This document shows positions 1-8,358 of a stretch of DNA of 64,000 nucleotides, piece after piece. Each line of letters begins with the position of its first letter. Positions within the stretch are counted from its first letter, which is position 1. This stretch comes from Pseudomonadota bacterium. Its GTDB lineage: Bacteria > Pseudomonadota > Gammaproteobacteria > QQUJ01. The stretch is taken from assembly GCA_008501635.1 (NCBI GenBank), contig QQUJ01000017.1, forward strand, positions 248,001-312,000, in the 5' to 3' direction. The position numbers and the translations under genes were made by a program. The notes under the pieces were generated by a model. That model saw only the letters and a list, made by a program, of their open reading frames with translations. It was not told where the DNA came from and did not search any database.

Positions 1-2
1 TA

Positions 3-617
3 ATGATCTTGCTCGTTCTCACGATGTTCGTTTCCCTTATTCTCGGAATGGGTCTGACTACCACTGCCTGTTACGTTATTCTCGCTGTGCTGGTTGCCCC
101 GGCCATAATCAAAATGGGGATCGATCCAATGGCTGCGCACTTGTTCGTCTTCTACTACGGTATGTACTCCTTCATTACTCCACCCGTCTCGCTCGGCGCC
201 TTCGCCGCCGCTGGGATCTCCGGCTCGTCGCCGATGGCGACTGGCTACATGGCGTGGAAGATCGCCCTCCCAGGCTTTATCCTTCCTTTCATGTTCACTT
301 CATTCCCGGCGATGTTGATGAAGGGATCCTGGCCGGAGATTCTCTACGTCACCACTACCGGCCTGGCGGGCGTGTTCTTCATCTCGGCGGCGACCGTCGG
401 CTATTTCCGACGGGATCTCAACAGGTTGGTGCGGGGCATGATGATCGTTGCTGGAGTCCTGCTCGTTCACGGCGGAATGCTGACCGACGTGATCGGTATC
501 GTCCTCGGTGGAGCCACGGTTCTCAGCTGTTACCTCCGCTCCCCCCACCCCAGCGAGGCCCACGCAATCGACGGTATAGTTCCAGCCGATGCACCTCAAT
601 CTCGTAACGACGTCTAG
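3..617 (+). CDS. TRAP transporter permease (DctM-type or fused DctQM), C-terminal part
   Basis: The protein enters from beyond the left edge, so only about 204 C-terminal residues are visible. They are strongly hydrophobic, with several membrane segments. A stretch with MAAHLFVFYYGMYSFITPPV resembles the conserved DctM region of TRAP transporters of the 4TM/12TM fused class. TRAP permeases import carboxylates or hydroxy acids with Na+ or H+, using a periplasmic binding protein that must lie outside the window. The gene ends 16 bp before a nadC-like gene in the same direction, so it is probably co-transcribed with the NPN cofactor genes. I infer, without direct evidence, that it imports the hydroxy acid used by a LarA-type enzyme. 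Confidence 0.8.
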   Translation: MILLVLTMFVSLILGMGLTTTACYVILAVLVAPAIIKMGIDPMAAHLFVFYYGMYSFITPPVSLGAFAAAGISGSSPMATGYMAWKIALPGFILPFMFTSFPAMLMKGSWPEILYVTTTGLAGVFFISAATVGYFRRDLNRLVRGMMIVAGVLLVHGGMLTDVIGIVLGGATVLSCYLRSPHPSEAHAIDGIVPADAPQSRNDV

Positions 618-633
618 AACGGGGTACAGGGGG

Positions 634-1503
634 ATGTCTGACAACGCCGGAAATCACGACCTTAGGGACGACATTTTCGCTTCTGTTATGGAGAGACGAT
701 ACATCGCAGAGGTCCGGGTCACTACCCCTGGATTGGTTTGCGGCGTCGAACTGGCCCGCCGCAAGGTGGAGGTCCTGGACTGCGAAGTGCTGGACGCCGT
801 CAGGGACGGTGCCGACGCGACACCGGAAAGTCCCATTCTTACGTTCACCGGCTCCGCCAAAGCAGTCGCCATGGCCGAGGATTGTGTGCCTGGTGCCATC
901 GCTAAGCCCTCGGGTATCGCCCGTGCTGCCCGCAAGGCCCGAGATCTTGCTGCCGGCAAGGTGCGTGTAGTATCCGGCGCTGCTAAAAAGATGCCGTCCG
1001 AGGTTAAGGACCAGGTCCGCAAGGCCGTCCATTGCGGCGGCGGTAGCGGTCGTATAGCCAACGGCCCCTTTCTCTATCTGGACAAAAACTATGTGCGCAT
1101 CTTCGGTAGCGTGCGCCAAACACTTGCTGCGGTCGCCAGCATGACCGGCCATGTCCGCGCCATTCAACTGCGGGGTTTGGTGGAGGATATCGCCACAGAG
1201 GCCCACACCGCTATCGAGTTGGGGGCTGAGATTCTGATGGTGGACACTGGGCGGTTGGATGATCTCGACTTGGTGGCATCGATAGTGCGGGAATCCGGGC
1301 GTCGCCCGTTTGTCACTATCGCCTTTGCCGGAGATATCGAGTTGGAAGACATCCCCAAGATCGCGACCCACGACGTGGACATCTTGGATATTGGGCGCGC
1401 CGTCATCGATGCGCCTATGGTGGATATCAAATTCGACATTATTGCGAAACGCGCCGCTCCTCGACAGGGCGCCTGCGACCCCGCTGACGCATCGCGTAAA
1501 TGA
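634..1503 (+). CDS. NadC-like phosphoribosyltransferase (quinolinate phosphoribosyltransferase family, divergent)
   Basis: This 289-residue protein has the fold order of quinolinate phosphoribosyltransferase, which makes nicotinate mononucleotide from quinolinate and PRPP. Visible signs are a GGGSGR motif at residues 135-140, DKNYVR at 150-155 where standard NadC has the KDNH motif, and a late barrel segment with AGDIELEDIP matching the SGNI.LENI region. Several active-site signatures differ from housekeeping NadC, so the substrate could also differ. The ATG at 634 follows a G-rich stretch. An earlier ATG at 589 overlaps the TRAP gene and seems less likely. The neighbours are NPN cofactor genes, which need nicotinate adenine dinucleotide, so a dedicated precursor role is inferred. 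Confidence 0.72.
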   Translation: MSDNAGNHDLRDDIFASVMERRYIAEVRVTTPGLVCGVELARRKVEVLDCEVLDAVRDGADATPESPILTFTGSAKAVAMAEDCVPGAIAKPSGIARAARKARDLAAGKVRVVSGAAKKMPSEVKDQVRKAVHCGGGSGRIANGPFLYLDKNYVRIFGSVRQTLAAVASMTGHVRAIQLRGLVEDIATEAHTAIELGAEILMVDTGRLDDLDLVASIVRESGRRPFVTIAFAGDIELEDIPKIATHDVDILDIGRAVIDAPMVDIKFDIIAKRAAPRQGACDPADASRK

Positions 1504-1631
1504 TCGAGCCAGCGCCTCCGTTGTATGGTTGCCTGGCCACCTCGTTTGGCGACTGCGTCGCCGGTCTCGTACCGGGGCTTGCCGGCATCGTAAGGTTATC
1601 CAAAGCGCAAAACATATATTAGGAGTTGGGC

Positions 1632-2447
1632 ATGTCGACAATAGAACTTCAGGCTCGTCTGTTGCAAGAATTGGGGCGGCACACGCGTATTGCCATCGCT
1701 GTTAGCGGAGGTATAGACAGCATGACTCTCGCTTTTATCGCACACCGTTTGTCGCCACACCCCGCGGCCATGGTACATGCTGTTTCTCCCGCAGTGCCAC
1801 CTAAGGCTACAGAACGGGTTGAGGCCTATGCGGCGCGGGAAGGGTGGGACTTGACCATCGTTGACGCCGGAGAATTCGCTGACCCCATCTATCGCGCCAA
1901 CCCGGTGGATCGCTGTTATTACTGCAAGTCCCATCTTTACAATCGCATTCATGCCCTGGTCCAAGGAACCGTCGCGTCCGGAGCTAATCTGGACGACCTG
2001 AATGACTTCCGGCCTGGTCTGACGGCGGCAGCGGAGCGCGGGATCGTCCATCCTTTCATTGCTAGCGGTATTGACAAGAATGACATCCGGGCTATTGCCC
2101 GCTGGCATGCACTGAAAGATATTGTGGACCTGCCGGCACAGCCCTGTCTGGCCAGCCGAGTAGAAACCGGTATCAGAATTGAACCGGCCGAGATGACTTT
2201 CATCGATCAAGTAGAGTGCCGGATGCGCGAGGTTTTAGGTGATAGTGCCACCATCCGCTGCCGCATTACTATGGACGGTGTTGCCATCGAAGTAGGCGTG
2301 GCGGAACTTGCCGCTGCAAAGGGCCAGATCGAGACCATTGCGCGACTGATGTGTACTTCCCAAGGTAGACCCTTCGCCGGCGTCAGGCCCTATCGACAGG
2401 GGTCCGCTTTTCTGAAAAATGAGGCGACGGCATCTGGGAGGTGTTAA
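1632..2447 (+). CDS. larE: LarE, ATP-dependent sulfur transferase for the nickel pincer cofactor
   Basis: LarE adenylates the pyridinium carboxylate intermediate and turns its two carboxylates into thiocarboxylates. This 271-residue protein has the PP-loop SGGIDS at residues 25-30. It also has Cys95 and Cys98 in RCYYCKSHLY and Cys172 in QPCLASR. Some LarE proteins sacrifice one cysteine sulfur, while others use a three-cysteine [4Fe-4S] cluster. Three well-placed cysteines make the cluster type possible, but this is inference. The ATG at 1632 follows AGGAG with 6 bases spacing. Its stop codon overlaps the larB start (TAATG). The 128 bp gap upstream may hold a secondary promoter. Confidence 0.9.
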   Translation: MSTIELQARLLQELGRHTRIAIAVSGGIDSMTLAFIAHRLSPHPAAMVHAVSPAVPPKATERVEAYAAREGWDLTIVDAGEFADPIYRANPVDRCYYCKSHLYNRIHALVQGTVASGANLDDLNDFRPGLTAAAERGIVHPFIASGIDKNDIRAIARWHALKDIVDLPAQPCLASRVETGIRIEPAEMTFIDQVECRMREVLGDSATIRCRITMDGVAIEVGVAELAAAKGQIETIARLMCTSQGRPFAGVRPYRQGSAFLKNEATASGRC

Positions 2448-3103
2448 TGAAGGATGTCGTCTTCGACTATGCCCGCGCAGCCCGCATCGGTTTGCCTGAA
2501 GCGGTGTTATGCGAGGGGAAACCCTTGGGAACACTGGCCGATCTGCTCACAACATTTGGGCGGGGCAGTGAGCATTCTGTGTTGTTCACCCGGCTGGCTC
2601 CGGAGGTCTTTGCTGCCCTTCCCGAAACGGCACGTGCGGGTGTTGATTATCATCCGCTATCTCGAACGGCCTGGGGTGAAATCCTCCCGTGTAAGCCCAA
2701 GGGAAAGGTGGCTATCGTTTCCGCTGGAACCGCGGATGGGCATGCCGCTTGGGAAGCGGCACGAACTTTGGAGTTTCTCAGGATTGAATGGACGATATTC
2801 GAGGATTGCGGTGTTGCTGGATTGTGGCGACTGCTGGAGAGGCTGCCGAAGATCAATGCCCATGATGTGGTCATCGTAGTGGCTGGTCTTGATGCTGCCC
2901 TTGCTTCCGTGCTTGGAGGCCTGACACCGCAACCGTTGCTAGCAGTGCCCACTTCCATAGGCTATGGGGTTGCCAACCAGGGCGAAACGGCTCAGCATAG
3001 CATGTTGACCAGTTGTGCCCCGGGCGTAGGCGTATTCAATATCGACAACGGCTATGGTGCGGCCTGCGCTGCAGCTCGGATCGTGAGGCTGCTATACCCG
3101 TGA
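2447..3103 (+). CDS. larB: LarB, nicotinate adenine dinucleotide carboxylase/hydrolase
   Basis: LarB carboxylates the pyridine ring of nicotinate adenine dinucleotide at C5 and cleaves off AMP, giving pyridinium-3,5-biscarboxylate mononucleotide, the first NPN intermediate. The 218-residue protein has the AIR-carboxylase-like (PurE-like) C-terminal half, with SAGTADGHAAWEA and a later PTSIGYGVANQG region typical of LarB. The ATG at 2447 sits 6 bases after GGGAGG. A GTG six bases upstream is possible but poorly spaced. It overlaps larE by one base and larC follows directly, so larE-larB-larC look translationally coupled. Confidence 0.9.
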   Translation: MKDVVFDYARAARIGLPEAVLCEGKPLGTLADLLTTFGRGSEHSVLFTRLAPEVFAALPETARAGVDYHPLSRTAWGEILPCKPKGKVAIVSAGTADGHAAWEAARTLEFLRIEWTIFEDCGVAGLWRLLERLPKINAHDVVIVVAGLDAALASVLGGLTPQPLLAVPTSIGYGVANQGETAQHSMLTSCAPGVGVFNIDNGYGAACAAARIVRLLYP

Positions 3104-3105
3104 GC

Positions 3106-3999
3106 ATGGAACGCCATCGCCATTCAATCGATCACAGCGATCATGCCCACGGATATGGTCATGGGCATTCCCATCACCATCATGGCCACTCCGCTTCCGA
3201 CCATCTTCACGAGTACGGGCGGGAAGTGACAGACCCAGCACTCACGCCGGTTCAGGGCAGCTTCATACTGATCCGTCCAGCCAGCGGCCTTTCTGGCGAT
3301 ATGCTGGTTGCTGGCCTAGCGCGGCTTGCTTGCGTGGAAAATGATGAGCTGAGCGCGTTCGCCGCCGGCATCGGGCTACCTGAGGGCTGTATCCGTCTGG
3401 AGCGAAGGGCCGTCAATGAGGTCTATGGCTGGGCCTGCCGGGTCAGTCTGCCCCACGAGCATAGCCATCGCACCCTGAATGATATCCGACGGATCATCTT
3501 TGCCGCTGAGACCATGTCACCTAGGGCCCGGCAACTGGCGGAGGTCAGCTTTACCCTACTGGCCGAGGCCGAGGGGCGGATCCATGGCATCCCCACAGAG
3601 GCCGTGACTTTCCATGAGGTGGGAGCACTGGATAGCATTCTCGACATGTGCCTGGCCTGTATCCTTTTCGATCGCATGGATCCGACCGAGCTGGTTTGCG
3701 GTCCCCTTCCGCTTTGCGACGGAACCATCCGATGCAGCCATGGCCTACTTCCGGCGCCCGCGCCGGCAGTGCTGGACCTGATCCAAGGCATGCCGGTCAG
3801 AGGAATCCCGTCTGAAGGGGAAACGGTGACCCCTACTGCCATTGCACTTCTGAAAGGCCTCGGAGCCAGGTTTGGCCCTTGGCCGTCCATGACCGTTTCA
3901 CGCACCGCTCTGGTCTTTGGGACGCGTATCCTGCCGGATGTTGCCAATGGTGCTCTCTTTGCACTCGGCAACGGTCCGATACGTACACTGTCGTGTTAG
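3106..3999 (+). CDS. larC: LarC1-type nickel insertion protein with His-rich N-terminus; LarC2 domain absent
   Basis: LarC inserts nickel into the pincer nucleotide in a CTP-dependent step. This 297-residue protein starts with 14 histidines among its first 35 residues, a likely nickel-binding or storage tail. The LarC1 core follows, with PASGLSGDM at 58-66 and a terminal GTRILPDVANGALFALG stretch that matches the end of LarC1. In Lactiplantibacillus plantarum a programmed frameshift joins LarC1 to LarC2, the CTP-binding domain. Here the frame stops and the opposite strand immediately carries nadD, with stops overlapping by 3 bases, so no room exists for LarC2. A GTG at 3100 overlapping the larB stop is an alternative start. 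Confidence 0.85.
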   Translation: MERHRHSIDHSDHAHGYGHGHSHHHHGHSASDHLHEYGREVTDPALTPVQGSFILIRPASGLSGDMLVAGLARLACVENDELSAFAAGIGLPEGCIRLERRAVNEVYGWACRVSLPHEHSHRTLNDIRRIIFAAETMSPRARQLAEVSFTLLAEAEGRIHGIPTEAVTFHEVGALDSILDMCLACILFDRMDPTELVCGPLPLCDGTIRCSHGLLPAPAPAVLDLIQGMPVRGIPSEGETVTPTAIALLKGLGARFGPWPSMTVSRTALVFGTRILPDVANGALFALGNGPIRTLSC

Positions 4000-4679
4000 G
4001 CGCTGGCCAAGGCTTGTCGCCATGTCTCGGAAACCAGGCTCCGGTGGGAGATCAACTCATCGAGGACACCCGTCGGAAGTAAGTGGCGAAGATCGCGACC
4101 GGCGAGCCATCGTTTCCGGACAAGGGACGAGCGAATCTCCAGATACGGTAGCGGCAGAAACAAGGCACGGCGGCCCGATCTGAATTCATAAGCGGCGGGT
4201 AGACTCGGTGGTGGATCCGTCTGTCGGCTATCGGGCCAAAAACGATCAAGGGTCTCATGAAATGCCGTCGGCCCAGCCCCAGAATTTCCCGTTATCAACA
4301 GATGGGCGAGCGATACGAGATAGCGCCCTCGGTACCAAAGATGAAGGCGGCAGAACTCATCCTGACCGACGACAAAAAACCGCTCCGCACACGACTCCGC
4401 CGTGGCTAGAGCGGACAGTGTCTGGTATGTGAAAGAAGGGGTCGGCAGTCGGCTCTCGATGTCGTTGACGACGCTCCCATAAAGATCATGCGTGGCGAGA
4501 CGCACCAACTCCACACGGAGGGCGTAAGGCAACAGGTCAGTCGCTTTTTTGTGGCCTGGCGAGAAGCAAGGGATCCACTCTATACGATCGAAACCCAAAG
4601 CTTCAGACGCCTCTACAGCGAGTCGAATGTGCCCGATATGGATCGGATTGAATGTTCCCCCTATGGTCAATATTCTCAT
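3996..4679 (-). CDS. NadD-like nicotinate mononucleotide adenylyltransferase
   Basis: This 227-residue protein belongs to the NadD family, which joins ATP and nicotinate mononucleotide to give nicotinate adenine dinucleotide (NaAD). The nucleotidyltransferase motif GGTFNPIHIGH is at residues 7-17, and the late motif reads EIRSSLVRKRW where NadD usually has ISST.IR. It is convergent with larC and the two stop codons overlap. NaAD is the substrate of LarB, so a NadD beside larBCE makes biochemical sense. Whether this is the only NadD of the cell or a second, dedicated copy cannot be told from the window. The usual nadD neighbours (rsfS, holA, proA) are missing, which favours a dedicated copy. 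Confidence 0.85.
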   Translation of the reverse strand: MRILTIGGTFNPIHIGHIRLAVEASEALGFDRIEWIPCFSPGHKKATDLLPYALRVELVRLATHDLYGSVVNDIESRLPTPSFTYQTLSALATAESCAERFFVVGQDEFCRLHLWYRGRYLVSLAHLLITGNSGAGPTAFHETLDRFWPDSRQTDPPPSLPAAYEFRSGRRALFLPLPYLEIRSSLVRKRWLAGRDLRHLLPTGVLDELISHRSLVSETWRQALASA

Positions 4680-5123
4680 TGAAGCATTTCTTGGATATTA
4701 GGTGAAGGGCTTTGGGTGGTTTCGCAAATCTCCGACCGATTGAACCTATAGCAGTGTATTTTGCTTCTCAAGAATTGCTGCGGGGTATTCGACCGATGTC
4801 CGGAATGATAAATCATCGTCCAAAATTCCACACAGCCAGAGCCGATCCACAATCTTCCTCGTCGACGCTCGTGCCAAGTCATCATCAAGTGAAGACTTAG
4901 AGTCTCGGCTCATGCTGTACAAAGGAAGGTTCAGTCACTGCAATGTCGGTCATCTGATGTTCCTCATCTTTTTTGCACCCGATTTCGTCGACCCGATTCT
5001 CGCTGAGTCGCAGCCAGTTGATCTCACCGCTGAGGGCTTGATCAAATGCACAGACTTACCGCTGAATTAGCGGAAGCGTGCGGCATGTCTCCAAATTGGA
5101 TGATGTTTTCCAAAACATAGAAA
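4680..5123. other. Intergenic stretch without recognisable gene
   Basis: No convincing gene is visible on either strand. Short open frames exist but show no family features. The base composition is less GC-rich than the genes further right and resembles the decayed stretch that follows. The nadD-like promoter, reading leftwards, should lie near 4690-4760. Confidence 0.5.
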
Positions 5124-5609
5124 TTGTACCCGCTTTGGAGGCAACAGCCTTTGGCTAAATTGGAAGGACTTCCCCCTCGACATCGGTTCATCCTCCGGAA
5201 CTACCAATCTGACGAAAATCCTCGGTTCGCGTACATGCTAACGCCCGTACTCTACAATCACTGTTTTGACGGGTTGTACCCCAACCTCGGATATCGAATA
5301 GGATTCGATCGTGAAGGGCGATTCGATGGATTTTCCATACTCGATATAGCAGATTCCATGAAAAATCTTTTCCGTGAGGCGGTAGAAGCTATTTGCGGGA
5401 AGGGGAATCCCGACGCCACAGGCGGTCTGACGCCCCCAATATTCACCATGTCCTTGGTAGACGGGATGCAATATAATTGTGAGGACTTCGAGCAGTTGGG
5501 ATCACAAGTCCGCCGTATGTGCTGCCCTAGCAGTGCGATCTCTTTTGTTTTTCCAGCATCTGGCTTCAAAGATCGAAGCGCCTTTTCAATGATACTTAGT
5601 CGGCCCTGA
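5124..5609 (+). CDS. Hypothetical protein, unrecognised
   Basis: This open frame codes for 161 residues with a fairly natural amino acid mix, including RNYQSDENPRFAYML and DREGRFDGFSILDIADSMK. I do not recognise a family. No clear signal peptide or membrane segment is seen, and no good ribosome binding site precedes the ATG. It sits in a stretch of broken mobile genes, so it may itself be a fragment of a larger gene. Treat it as a weak prediction. Confidence 0.3.
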   Translation: MYPLWRQQPLAKLEGLPPRHRFILRNYQSDENPRFAYMLTPVLYNHCFDGLYPNLGYRIGFDREGRFDGFSILDIADSMKNLFREAVEAICGKGNPDATGGLTPPIFTMSLVDGMQYNCEDFEQLGSQVRRMCCPSSAISFVFPASGFKDRSAFSMILSRP

Positions 5610-5677
5610 ATAACCCTGTTTTCACACCGCTACTATGGAGGTAGGCGTGCAGTCGGCCAGCCTTGGTTGCAGGGTGA

Positions 5678-6417
5678 TCATGTCGGAAAACCTGCTGGGC
5701 ACATAATTTCGGGCCGCCGGGCTGTAGAGCCACGATAAACCTCTTGCGACCACGCCAAACACTGGCCTACAAAAAACTGAGTCGCTTCAAGATCAGACGC
5801 AGATCGTGGCCGGCGCAGCACAACAGCGCATTCATCTAGGTGCACTCTTTGCCTTTCAGGCGTTTGCAGTCCAACAGCCCATCCGATTTCAGGTGGCCGA
5901 TGACCGGCTCGATGGCTTGACGATGCTTTAACGATCGCTTCAACCGCAGTGTGGTGATACCGAGATACACTACCGCTTGCCGCTCCCCGGTGTCCGCGGT
6001 AACCGCGATTGACAAACACTTCTACGATCACACCGCCCGTCATCCGCCGCACCTGTTCCAACGCCGTGACCAGCGTATGTCCAACGAACGTATTACCAGG
6101 TAGCGCGCCAAGCCGGCCGCAATAAAATTGCTCCGGTTGGTCGTGGCGATGCTCGCCTTCACATCAAACTTGTAGTGCTCGTGCACCTTAGTTTAGTGTA
6201 GCCCCGCCATCAGCCGGGTCAGCTTCGCCGGATAGCCGTTATCGGCGCAATACAGATCACCAAACACCGTATCAAATCGCTCCCAGTCAATCATTGCTGC
6301 GAGCCGGTAAAGCTCGTGGCACTGATCGAGCAGGTTTACTAAGCGGATACGAAAGAGGTCGGCGGAAGGGGATGACGCGGACTTCTTGGGGCGCATTTTT
6401 TGATCCAACAATTGCAA
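5678..6417 (-). pseudogene. Decayed IS5-family transposase
   Basis: Two minus-strand pieces together look like one IS5-type DDE transposase. The N-terminal piece (6193-6417) has LFRIRLVNLLDQCHELYRLA and MIDWERFDTVFGDLY, typical of the IS5 N-terminus. The C-terminal piece (5678-6061) has VEVFVNRGYRGHR and, in another frame, remnants of the final stretch about lysine-rich and HLK segments. Stops and frame changes between the pieces break it. No intact inverted repeats were found at the ends. Confidence 0.65.
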
Positions 6418-6539
6418 GCAATCGAGGTGTGATTATATAAAATCTGACATTTTGAAGCTGTCAATAGAAACAATATTATTTAGTGTATTCAGTATGTTTC
6501 ACTTAATTCTTAAGGTTTTCCAAGGCGGACTGCTTAACG

Positions 6540-6791
6540 TTAGGGGGCTTCGGGATCAACGGTGAGCACGAGACGAAGCGATATGTCATTCCCCACCTTT
6601 TTGTAATCTCTATTGCAGCCTTCGCAAGCCAGGATCTGCCATCTAATCAGATTCCGCGGCGTTGTATTTGGATGCCATGCCGCAGGAAAGACATGATCCG
6701 AGGTGTAGTCAATCCCAGCCGTAAGACGGTGAACACGTTTCCCCCGGTGGAGTCCTCCTAGCCACAGTCGAGGTATCAACCTGAGCCCCAA
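6540..6791 (-). pseudogene. HNH endonuclease-like fragment
   Basis: The 83-residue frame contains YTSDHVFPAAWHPNTTP followed by ACEGCNRDYKKVGNDISLRL. This resembles HNH-type proteins that begin with a DHVFP.AWYP.TTP motif and then a C..CN zinc/metal site. Such proteins are normally longer on both sides, and the piece ends at a stop soon after the LRLVLTVDP segment. It is therefore a fragment or a shortened gene. It lies between two broken transposases. Confidence 0.45.
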
Positions 6792-7025
6792 TGACTATCC
6801 TTTGCCGCGGCGGAGCGTCAGCACCGATGTCAGCAGTAGCGTCGTGCTAGCTCATAAGGTGCAGCCTGAACACCTAGCAGGTTACTTAGAAACTCGGCCG
6901 AAAGTCTTCTAGGCGATTACAACTGTAGAAACGCCAAGTTGGAGTCGCCGAGTGCGAGGGGTTCACGACCCCGCGGGACCCTTGTTCAGCTACTTTTCAC
7001 CCGAATAGCGTGTCCCGCCAAAACA
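6792..7025. other. Intergenic stretch in decayed region
   Basis: No supportable gene is seen. It joins the HNH fragment to the second transposase remnant. Confidence 0.4.
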
Positions 7026-7820
7026 TCCGCTGCGTCAGGCCAAACACCAAACCGACGAGGCCCTGAAATCACTGTCGCCGACGTTTAATGCTACGTACAG
7101 TGGCGTGGAACGACCGTCGATCCCGCCGGAAAGACTGCTAAAGAGCCTGTTGCTGATCGCCCATAATCGGTCCGCTCGGACCGTTTGTTCTGCGAGGTGC
7201 TGGATTACAATATTCTGTTCCACTGGTTCTTGGACATGAGCCTGGAAGAGCTGTTGTTTGGCGCCTCGATTTTCTCCAAGAATCGGGAGCGGCTGTTTGA
7301 TCACCAGGTCTCACACGATTCTTTGATACGGTGGTGAAGCTGGCCCGGAACAAGCGGCTGCTGTCCGACGAACACTTCACGTTGGAGGGCACCCTGATCG
7401 AAGCCTAGGCGTCGATGAAGAGCTTCAAGCCCAAGGGCAAATCGGAACGGAAACCACCGGACGATCCGGGCAATTCGGGCAATCCGACAGCAGACTTCCA
7501 TGGTGAGTGACGCAGCAATGACACCCATGAGAGCAGTACGAACCCGGAAAGTCGTTTGTTGCGGAAGTCGCTGGGCGAGGAATTGCGCCTGTGCTTCGAG
7601 GGTATGCGTTGATGGACAACCAGCATGGCCGGTGTACGGACATGACCATGACGTTGTCGGTCGGGACAATGGAATCTGACGCGGATGAGGCCATGCTGGA
7701 CCGGCAGTGAAAAAACGTGTGAAGCTGCAGACATTGGGTGTGGACAAGGGTTACCACAACAAGAAGTTTGTCACCGGCCTGAGCCAGCGAGACACTAACA
7801 AGCTGCTGAAAAATGACTAG
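7026..7820 (+). pseudogene. Decayed IS5-like transposase
   Basis: The plus strand carries the remains of a transposase in changing frames. Recognisable pieces in order are VERPSIPPERLLKSLLLIA (about 7100-7160), FCEVLDYNILFHWFLDMSLE (about 7188-7247), FSKNRERLFDHQ, then DEHFTLEGTLIEA (about 7368-7406) followed by a stop, then SMKSFKPKGKS, PPDDPGN and VKLQTLGVDKGYHNKKFVTG (about 7716-7776). This is the usual order of an IS5-superfamily DDE enzyme. At least four stops and several frameshifts make it nonfunctional. It differs from the remnant at 5678-6417. Confidence 0.75.
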
Positions 7821-8015
7821 TTTTGAACACTATGGATGTTTCTGTACCTGTATTTCAGGTGAGGCGCCTTCGCTGGGCGCTTCCAATGGGTGATTGCTGA
7901 GCAACATGTCCATATTGGTTGTCAATTTGTCACACCCAGGCCCGAGAATTCACAGAACCTGCTCACGGCCTTCGCTGGATGTACGCAGCATGCGAACCTG
8001 ACCTGACACCACCAC

Positions 8016-8210
8016 ATGCTTGAAGAGCATGAGGCTATCAGGTCGGCCGTTCAGCAACTCAGGAGCGCTGCCAAAGAGTCGGGCCGCCAGGACATCGTGG
8101 AGTTTTGTGATGATCTGGGCGAGCACGCACGCTCTGAGGAGGAGGTGCTCTACCCCGCGGCTTTACTGGTAGGCGAGGTAGTGCGCCAGCACAGTTTGGA
8201 AGCGGTTTAG
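8016..8210 (+). CDS. Short hemerythrin-like (HHE) protein or fragment
   Basis: The 64 residues read like the middle of an HHE cation-binding domain: EEHEAIRSAVQQLRSAA, then FCDDLGEHARSEEEVLYPAA. His and Glu residues in EEHE, GEHARSEEE and VRQH could hold a di-iron site. Full hemerythrin-like domains are about 120-180 residues, and an in-frame stop lies four codons upstream, so this is short. It may be a remnant at the edge of the decayed region. The 195 bp upstream (7821-8015) hold no gene. Confidence 0.45.
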   Translation: MLEEHEAIRSAVQQLRSAAKESGRQDIVEFCDDLGEHARSEEEVLYPAALLVGEVVRQHSLEAV

Positions 8211-8358
8211 CGACCCGCCGTGCGCGGTGTAGTGCGGGGTTGTTTGTCAGCGAGACAGCCCCGCCTTGACTCCCCACTGGATGTCGATTCGCCGGGCTGC
8301 CACCCCCGAACCTCGGGGTGGCGGCGCTGGTGACAAAGACGGTAACGGGATTGGTTGG

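Noticed and set aside
8299-8322. Hairpin GCCACCCC / GGGGTGGC as a terminator
   Set aside because: The stem is good but no T-run follows on either strand, so it is only noted with the DsrE-like gene.
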